Shown: positions 8,076 through 13,076 of the stretch, one piece after another
How the letters are laid out: the number at the start of each line of letters is the position of its first letter
How positions within the stretch are numbered: position 1 is the stretch's first letter
Source: Lentisphaeria bacterium
GTDB lineage: Bacteria; Verrucomicrobiota; Lentisphaeria; JABSQK01; UBA12247
NCBI GenBank assembly: GCA_003477185.1
Contig: DMTJ01000370.1
Coordinates: forward strand, 652-13,727
Direction: 5' to 3'
DNA: 13,076 nt
Made by a program: the position numbers and the translations under genes
Notes under the pieces: generated by a model
What the model saw: only the letters and a program-made list of their open reading frames with translations
What the model was told of the DNA's origin: nothing
Databases searched by the model: none

Positions 8076-8549
8076 TTACCGCCAGCTGGCGACTGACCGG
8101 CAGGCATATCCCCCTCCGAAGCGGCAATCGCTTATTTTTCTCGTAGAGTAGGCGATGGCACAGAATAAGGCGAAATTCTGTGATTTGGGCGAGCCGGTAC
8201 ATCGAGGTATACACATCAATGTGGCCAGGAAGTGCCTGGTCGTCGAGTCGCACACGAAATTCAATGCGAGCCGATACGCTACTAAGCAGCCTGCTGGGCT
8301 CACGGCCCAGGACGTTGGACTTTTGCCAGCCAGCGGTCCATAGAAATACACCGATTTCCGGAGCCCGACAGCGTAATGGCGGATGGCCCCCGAGACCGGA
8401 CCGGACAACATCACGATATGCGTGAACCAAGTCCGCGAAACGAATTTGATCGAGATTTCTAGCGCCTCCCGTTCCTCTAGCGGCAGCAAGGGTAGGGTCC
8501 GCGGGTCGCGCGTCTTCGAAACTGGTGGGGCGTACAGATTGGCGTTCAT
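8076..8549 (-). pseudogene. Possible decayed gene starting with an NxYAPP-like motif
   Basis: On the minus strand an ATG at 8549 opens a 157-codon frame beginning MNANLYAPPVSKTRDP. The NPYAPP-type start is frequent in small membrane proteins of Verrucomicrobiota, Planctomycetota and some Proteobacteria. After about 50 residues (through TWFTHIVMLSGPVSGAI, weakly hydrophobic) the frame loses protein-like character, and no clear transmembrane helices follow, so a frameshifted or decayed copy is more likely than a working gene. A possible minus promoter, TTGCGT-17 nt-TATAAG, lies at 8735-8707 about 150 nt upstream of the ATG, and the 7-bp hairpin 8552-8571 is immediately upstream. Low confidence; chance is a real alternative. 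Confidence 0.25.
8119..8139 (+). terminator. Weak rho-independent terminator-like hairpin
   Basis: AAGCG (8119-8123) and CGCTT (8129-8133) form a 5-bp stem with a GCAAT loop, followed by A and five T. It is the only + strand hairpin in this zone with a T-run, 180 nt after the methyltransferase stop. The stem is short. Confidence 0.3.
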
Positions 8550-8824
8550 TTTACCACCGACTGAGGTGGTACTGTTAGGGTATGGCCGCTGGCCGCGAGC
8601 GGCCAACGACGGAGAGCGGAAAACCGAATAGTACAGAAATTTTCGCGATCCGTCAGGCCATTGTTTGTGCCAACGATGGGCACCTTGCGGTACGGGCACC
8701 GAATCGCTTATAAAGACGATGGTTGCGAAACGCAAGGGCGCGGTTCGCTGCCTGTACTCAGGCTGGTGAGGAAAAAAACATAGGCGTTTTAGCAGTCCGT
8801 GGATAAACTCCGAGCGTCGCGAGA

Positions 8825-8851
8825 ACGACGAATTTCGAGGAAATTTGTCGT
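8825..8851. repeat. 11-bp inverted repeat with 5-nt loop
   Basis: acgacgaattt (8825-8835) pairs with aaatttgtcgt (8841-8851) through ten Watson-Crick pairs and one G-T, with loop CGAGG. It lies in DNA with no supported gene. It could be part of an RNA, a protein-binding palindrome, or a relic. Confidence 0.4.
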
Positions 8852-9189
8852 ATGGTTTCGCAAAACGGTAGCCATGCCTATCGTGTGTGGAGCCTGGCTG
8901 CAAGGTGCCCGAAAGGCGCGTTCGCAGAAGACGCAAGTTTATCCTAGGGCTATTAGTAGGAGCCTCGGGGCAAAGTCTGCCATCAATACTCCCTTGCCCT
9001 CTCTGAGGCACCCTCAGTAACGGGCCACAAAGCCCGCAATTAGCAGACTGGACGGAATCTGTTTACCTCCTGAGCCGATGCTCAAAAAACATCGCAATCG
9101 AATGCAACCTATTTTGCCAGCGCATCAATAGCCTAGCCTCACCGCCGCCACGGATTTCTCTGCGGGGGCTCGCGCTCCATGATGGCTGA

Positions 9190-9459
9190 CGCGACTTCGT
9201 GATCGTGGATACGCCACCGCAGACGTACGACGATTTAGCCTGCTTGGCCAGTTTCATCTGCGGCACTCCCATATCGTTGATCTCGCTGCTCGATAAGAAA
9301 CGGCAATGGTTAAAGTCGCGGCACGGGATACAAACCAGCGAGAGACCGATAGAGTAGGCTTTTCGCATACGCGCGATTAAACAGGACGGTATCTTTGAAA
9401 TAGAAGATGCTCGCCTAGACTCCCGCTTTGCAGAGAACCCGCTGATGATCGGTGCGCCG
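9190..9459 (+). pseudogene. GAF-domain protein fragment with in-frame stop
   Basis: The + frame from about 9190 reads RDFVIVDTPPQTYDDLACLA, then SFICGTPISLISLLDKKRQW and LKSRHGIQTSERPIE, a TAG at 9355-9357, then AFRIRAIKQDGIFEIEDARL and DSRFAENPLMIGAP. This matches the well-known GAF sensor pattern LDTPP..(Y/F)DDLxxLA, CGTPIALISLVDxxRQWFKS, FCxHAI, DARxDPRFADNPLVTG. GAF domains bind small ligands in sensory kinases and cyclases. Decay is shown by the TAG, by a TGA at 9187-9189 just before the match, by FCxHAI changed to FRIRAI, and by the absence of any rest of a protein on either side. The match stops abruptly near 9459, where the frame continues as a different family. Confidence 0.7.
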
Positions 9460-9624
9460 CAGATTCACAAAGACGGTCACGTCACAGTCTAGGTCAAGAA
9501 CGTCACCATTGTCGAGCTTCAGCCTACCGCCGATGCGCCTACCTGGAAATCCCTGAGCGGCACCGAAGCAGCCCTCGCCAAAGTCATCAAGAAGCTTAAG
9601 CCCAAAACGAAGACAGCGAAATAA
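9460..9624 (+). pseudogene. C-terminal remnant of a DUF1080 (3-keto-disaccharide hydrolase-like) gene
   Basis: Directly after the GAF fragment and in the same frame comes QIHKDGHVTV, a TAG at 9490-9492, then VKNVTIVELQPTADAPTW and a Lys-rich tail ending at TAA 9622-9624. The pattern LQIHxGxxMxVxxKNxxIxEL is the usual last beta-strand of DUF1080 (PF06439) proteins, which act on sugars in the periplasm. The TAG may be a mutated Trp codon. DUF1080 genes are frequent neighbours of ThuA and PQQ-dehydrogenase-like genes, and the ThuA/propeller gene begins 88 nt downstream, so this is probably the stump of the former upstream operon partner. The match is short, so the family call is tentative. Confidence 0.45.
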
Positions 9625-9703
9625 GCCTTAAAGTTCCGCGAATTTCGTCCAGCCTTATCGCTGTACAAGATGTTTATCGAAATAGAGCCTTGACGTCTAA
9701 CAC

Positions 9704-9708
9704 GAGGA
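9704..9708 (+). promoter_or_regulatory. Ribosome binding site of the ThuA/propeller/cytochrome gene
   Basis: GAGGA ends 4 nt before the ATG at 9713, the clearest Shine-Dalgarno in the window. It supports this start and independent translation, unlike the coupled genes of the first operon. Confidence 0.65.
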
Positions 9709-9712
9709 ACGA

Positions 9713-12667
9713 ATGAATGTAGTGAAGTTTCACCATCTGGCTGGGCTTTGTCTGGCTGTGTTCAGTCTATCTGCCGTACTGAAGGCCGCCGCCGCGGCGG
9801 ATAAAAGACATGTGGTCTTTCTCGTTGGAGATGACCTCAGGCATGCGTCTGGCACACACGAGTTCTATGCCGGCGCCATGCTTCTGAAAAAGTCGCTCGC
9901 CACCAGCCAAATCAAGGATAAGCTGAGCTGCACGGTCGTCAACAACTGGCCGGACGATACTGGCGTCTTCATGAATGCCGACCTCATCGTCCACTTTTAC
10001 AAAGGCAACCAAGCCCATTTCATGAATGACAATCATGCATTGGTTGACGAACTTGCCCAAAAAGGTGTGGGGCAGTTGTTGCTCCACTACGCGGTTGACC
10101 CCGAGGAGGTCGCGGAACCCTTCATTAAGAAATGGACTGGCGGGGTCTACAAGACGGGGCTCTCGTCCAACCCACATTGGGACCTGAAGGCGGTTCTCGA
10201 GAAGCACCCGATCAACTCAGGCGTGGCTCAACTGAATCTGCGCGACGAGTGGTACGTAAAAATGGAGTATGAGCACGACTGTGCGCTGGACCATGGCGGC
10301 AGTCTGAATCAAGACAGAGTCCACGCGATCATGCGCGGCCGACCAGATGCAGCCAAAGGAAACGGCAAGCTCACCAAGGCGTTGGCGAAGAATAAGAAGC
10401 CTTCAGACCTGACCGTATTTTGGGCGAAGGAACGCGCCGACGGCGGCCGTGGTGCTGGCTGCACCGGCGCCCATTTTCACAAGAATTGGGCCGATGATGC
10501 GTTTCGCAAACAGGTCCTAAACGCCATTGTTTGGTGCGCAAATATTCCAGTTCCAAAGGGTGGCGTCGATAGCCCTAGGGTCACAGAGGACGTGCTCAAC
10601 GAGAACCTGGACAAGCGCAAACCCAAGTTTGGACGCCTTAAACTTGGCGGGGAAACAAAAGTAGCCGCAGCCGCCAAGCCCAAACCCAAAGTAAAGAAAC
10701 AGCGCAAGCCCAAGCGGAAAGCGCCCAGCAAGCCGAAGGACCAGCCCCCAACCGGTTCCGAACCGGGCACCGGTCTGCACGTAAGGGGGATTCATCCATT
10801 CTTCGAGATTGAAGACCTGCATCCCGCCGGTGACCCTGAGCTAAAGATCTCCGCCATGTGTTTCGTTGGCGATGATCTCTACGCCTTGAGCTTCAGTCCT
10901 AATCGCACCGACAAGCAACCCGACCGCGACGGAAAACTCTACAAGATCAGTGGCCTGATTGGTGCCAAATCCAAGGCCGAAGTCCGGACAGAACTCTTGG
11001 CAGACGCTCTCTATGAGCCAGCTGCCTTAGCCGTTGTCAAGGAAAAAATCTACGTCGGCGAGAAGACGCGCATCATCCGTCTCGATGACAAAGACGGCGA
11101 CGGGAGCTACGCCAAGCACGAACGCACCCCGCTCCTCGAAGGTCTCGCCAGCGATAACTTTCACGTCTGGACCATCGGCTTTGAGCAGCTCCAGAAAGAT
11201 GGCGCCGTCTATCTCTGTGGCAATTTTAGCACCCATATTAAGATGGGCGGTGCCCGGATCGCCAATACCCAGGTCAATTCCAACGTGCGCCGTGGTTCGA
11301 CATTCACTCTGGGCCCCATCACTGGCAAGGAAACGGCTGACTCCGTCCGGCTCGATTATATCGCGGGCGGCTACCGCACCCCCAATGGCATCATGGTCGG
11401 CCCCGAGAACGAAGTTTACGTCACCGACAATCAGGGCGTCTTCAACCCGGCCAACAAGTTGATTCGTCTCGAACAGGGTGGCTTCTATGGGCATTACCTA
11501 TTGGCGGAAGGAAAGCCTGCGGCCTTCCAACCAGCAGACGTCGATGCGGGTACTGGCATTTCGGGAAAGCGTTCGCCCGTCACGCTTTATCTGCCCCAAT
11601 CGATGCACATTGCCCGGTCTCCCGGTCAGCCCGTGCTCATTCGCAATCAAACGGGCGCGGCGGCATCCTTCAACGGTCAGCTCTTCGTCCCCGATTTCAC
11701 TTCTGGTTCCATTCACCGAGCCAATCTGGAACAGGTCAAGGGAGTCTGGCAGGGCGCGCTCTTTCGCTTCTCAGCCGGCGCAGCCAAAGCCGACGGTACC
11801 GGCGGCCTCACCGGCGGCCCCAACCGGATGTCGTTGGGGCCCGACAATACCTTCTATATCGGCCAAATCGGCGCCGAGCGCCTCTGGCAGTTCAATAAGA
11901 ATCACGGCCTGCAACGCCTCCAGGCCAAGTCCGAGGCTCCCAGCGACTTCAATGACTTTCTCTCAGCCAGAATGATCCCCGGCGGCATCGAGATCGCGTT
12001 CCTCAAGCCGTTGCCCAAGGCCGTACTTAAGCGACAACTCTTCAAGTTGGAGCAATGGACCTACATTCCCACGAGTAGCTACGGAGGCTCCCCCGTCGGG
12101 CGCACACCGCTGCTGGTCAAGTCCCTGAAGGCACTCGACGGCGGCAAGCGTGTGCACTTGCAGATTGATGGTCTCAGAGACGCTGATTCCAGGCCACTGC
12201 TGAAGAACAACGGTTACACTAACGAGAATATGGGCTGGGTGCTGCACCTCACCTACAACCCCCAACTCAACAGCAAATCGCTTCTCTGGGCCGGCGAGCT
12301 TTGGTATACTATGATCAAGAACCTCAATCAAAAATCCGCTGCCGACCTGAACGCCGCGACCGTCGAAGTTGACCGAATGCTCGATGCCAAAGACATCTAC
12401 GCCGCGATGTGCGCCAGTTGCCACAGCACCGACGGCACCCTCCTCGCTGGCCCCTCCTTAAAAGGGCTCCTCGGCAAAACTCAAATCGTCATCCGCGACG
12501 GCAAAGAAGTCGAGGTCACCGTCGATCGTGCCTACGTCGACAACGCCATCAAGGACCCGCTCTCCGAGTATCCCAAGGGCCTTGTCCCCGCTATGCCCCC
12601 ACTCGGCCTTAGCGACGAACAGCGGGCCGCCCTCGTAGACTTTATCCAACGCATCGATGGAGAATAA
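9713..12667 (+). CDS. Exported ThuA-like / PQQ-dehydrogenase-like propeller / cytochrome c fusion protein
   Basis: A 984-residue multidomain protein, probably periplasmic. Residues 1-28 form a signal peptide (hydrophobic core LAGLCLAVFSLSAVL, then Ala-rich cleavage region before DKRH). Residues 30-285 resemble ThuA (PF06283): HVVFLVGDD, HEFYAGAMLL, GVGQLLLHYAV, and NAIVWCANIPVP at the end. A Lys/Pro/Ala-rich linker spans about 312-352. Residues 355-760 resemble the beta-propeller of PQQ-dependent sugar dehydrogenases, with RTPNGIMVGPENEVYVTDN at about 555-573 and LIRLEQGGFYGH. A conserved region around 790-880 follows, then cytochrome c: CASCH (C900, C903, H904) as the haem site and M961 in PAMPPL as the likely axial ligand. 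ThuA proteins are linked to trehalose and other sugar use. I infer that the chain oxidises or modifies a sugar and passes electrons to the haem; the cofactor and substrate are not visible from sequence. It stands alone in this window, just after the DUF1080 relic. Confidence 0.85.
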   Translation: MNVVKFHHLAGLCLAVFSLSAVLKAAAAADKRHVVFLVGDDLRHASGTHEFYAGAMLLKKSLATSQIKDKLSCTVVNNWPDDTGVFMNADLIVHFYKGNQAHFMNDNHALVDELAQKGVGQLLLHYAVDPEEVAEPFIKKWTGGVYKTGLSSNPHWDLKAVLEKHPINSGVAQLNLRDEWYVKMEYEHDCALDHGGSLNQDRVHAIMRGRPDAAKGNGKLTKALAKNKKPSDLTVFWAKERADGGRGAGCTGAHFHKNWADDAFRKQVLNAIVWCANIPVPKGGVDSPRVTEDVLNENLDKRKPKFGRLKLGGETKVAAAAKPKPKVKKQRKPKRKAPSKPKDQPPTGSEPGTGLHVRGIHPFFEIEDLHPAGDPELKISAMCFVGDDLYALSFSPNRTDKQPDRDGKLYKISGLIGAKSKAEVRTELLADALYEPAALAVVKEKIYVGEKTRIIRLDDKDGDGSYAKHERTPLLEGLASDNFHVWTIGFEQLQKDGAVYLCGNFSTHIKMGGARIANTQVNSNVRRGSTFTLGPITGKETADSVRLDYIAGGYRTPNGIMVGPENEVYVTDNQGVFNPANKLIRLEQGGFYGHYLLAEGKPAAFQPADVDAGTGISGKRSPVTLYLPQSMHIARSPGQPVLIRNQTGAAASFNGQLFVPDFTSGSIHRANLEQVKGVWQGALFRFSAGAAKADGTGGLTGGPNRMSLGPDNTFYIGQIGAERLWQFNKNHGLQRLQAKSEAPSDFNDFLSARMIPGGIEIAFLKPLPKAVLKRQLFKLEQWTYIPTSSYGGSPVGRTPLLVKSLKALDGGKRVHLQIDGLRDADSRPLLKNNGYTNENMGWVLHLTYNPQLNSKSLLWAGELWYTMIKNLNQKSAADLNAATVEVDRMLDAKDIYAAMCASCHSTDGTLLAGPSLKGLLGKTQIVIRDGKEVEVTVDRAYVDNAIKDPLSEYPKGLVPAMPPLGLSDEQRAALVDFIQRIDGE

Positions 12668-13076
12668 AATGGGAATGGAACGTGTACTCCTAAGTGCGTG
12701 GGCCAGTTCGACGCTCATCTAGTCGGTGGCTCCTTGTGCTGCCAATTAGTTCGGCGCTGCTGGCGCGTCGAAGTCCATGAAGGGAAAGACATGACAGCTG
12801 AATTCGAGATGTCTAAGTCTAAGCCTGGAACTGGAGCTCCCCCGGCTATCTGTGTCATCAAGTACTCGAACAGCTCAACCCGAAGTGTAACGATGACATG
12901 CTCCGAATGCACTCCGTGCAGTGGGAGATGCCGGCGTTTTCTCTGAAACGAATGAATCTGCAAGGTGAGCCCGTCGGGCAAGGTCAGGGCTTGATTATGT
13001 AGTTCAAGGCAACACCTCCGCAAGATATGAGTAGTCGCCATTCCTTGCAGTCACTCCCGCAATAGCGGGCCGTCTC
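12668..13076. other. Right-hand end without a supported gene
   Basis: About 400 nt. A + frame at 12698-12946 and a minus frame at 13041-12715 overlap each other; neither shows a family motif nor a convincing ribosome site. A small hairpin, CCCGC-aata-GCGGG, lies at 13056-13069 close to the edge and might end a transcript reading in either direction. I see nothing else here. Confidence 0.5.

Larger units (their letters stand above)
7939..9189. other. Gene-poor, lower-GC stretch with scattered hairpins
   Basis: I see no intact gene. Short inverted repeats are frequent: 8159-8182 (8 bp, 8-nt loop), 8294-8310 (6 bp), 8552-8571 (7 bp, 6-nt loop), 8590-8605 (6 bp, CGAG loop), 8825-8851 (11 bp with one G-T), 9003-9017 (6 bp) and 9021-9036 (5 bp). 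The 5- to 6-bp ones may be chance. A 311-codon minus frame (9011 to 8076) spans much of it but reads mostly like non-protein. The most likely content is degraded genes, with a structured RNA as the less likely alternative. Confidence 0.5.

Noticed and set aside
7978..8430. 150-codon minus-strand frame overlapping the NxYAPP candidate
   Set aside because: It runs through the loop and right arm of the perfect palindrome, has no recognisable domain, and conflicts with the other frame.
8633..8710. Short + stretch reading IFAIRQAIVCANDGHLAVRAPN, like the end of a histidine-kinase ATPase domain
   Set aside because: Resembles LAIxRAIVxAHGGxLxVxSAP only loosely over 20 residues, with stops around it; too short to call.
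8076..9011. Full 311-codon minus-strand frame as one gene
   Set aside because: The N-terminal 150 residues show no family motif or protein-like composition; only the internal part from 8549 has a possible start motif, kept as a weak candidate.
9355..9492. TAG codons in the GAF/DUF1080 frame as recoded sense codons
   Set aside because: The methyltransferase ends with TAG (7936-7938), and other decay signs are present, so TAG is most simply a stop.
7939..9712. CRISPR array, tRNA, rRNA or intact insertion sequence in the gene-poor zone
   Set aside because: No regularly spaced repeats, no cloverleaf or rRNA landmarks, and no transposase motif or terminal inverted repeat pair were seen.
12715..13041. 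108-codon minus frame near the right edge
   Set aside because: AAGGA lies too close to the ATG to act as a ribosome site, no family motif, overlaps another frame.

Overview
The window looks like chromosomal DNA from a member of the PVC superphylum, most probably Verrucomicrobiota. The reasons are: an RNase E/G carrying a long Arg/Asn/Gly-rich insertion, a methylenetetrahydrofolate reductase fused to a cysteine-rich C-terminal domain, and a secreted ThuA/beta-propeller/cytochrome c protein of a kind common in Verrucomicrobiota and Planctomycetota. This placement rests on protein architecture only; there is no rRNA gene to confirm it.

Region 1 (2-5942) is a compact housekeeping operon on the + strand: a 5'-truncated Rne/Rng ribonuclease, hisC, tyrS and a MetF-like reductase. 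The junctions are 2 nt, a 4-nt ATGA overlap and 15 nt, so the four are almost certainly co-transcribed. They serve RNA decay, histidine synthesis, tRNA-Tyr charging and one-carbon metabolism.

Region 2 (5943-6957) is about 1 kb without a recognisable gene. It holds a long imperfect inverted repeat that may end the operon and a promoter-like TTGACA element. Region 3 (6958-7938) is one stand-alone methyltransferase with an N-terminal zinc-ribbon-like CxxC pair. A perfect 13-bp inverted repeat follows it.

Region 4 (7939-9712) is about 1.8 kb of visibly lower-GC, gene-poor DNA that appears to be decaying. It holds several short hairpins and a weak minus-strand reading frame that starts with an NxYAPP-like motif. 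It also holds the clearest relic in the window: a GAF-domain fragment with an in-frame stop, running in the same frame into the C-terminal end of what looks like a DUF1080 (3-keto-disaccharide hydrolase) gene. This looks like a deletion junction between two former genes.

Region 5 (9713-12667) is an intact 984-residue exported protein: signal peptide, ThuA-like domain, Lys/Pro-rich linker, PQQ-dehydrogenase-like propeller and a C-terminal cytochrome c with one CxxCH motif. It fits periplasmic oxidation or processing of sugars, and the DUF1080 relic just upstream fits the same theme. The last 400 bases hold no gene I can support. I see no clearly new multi-gene system; the most interesting items are the junction relic, the domain fusions and the structured gene-poor zone.
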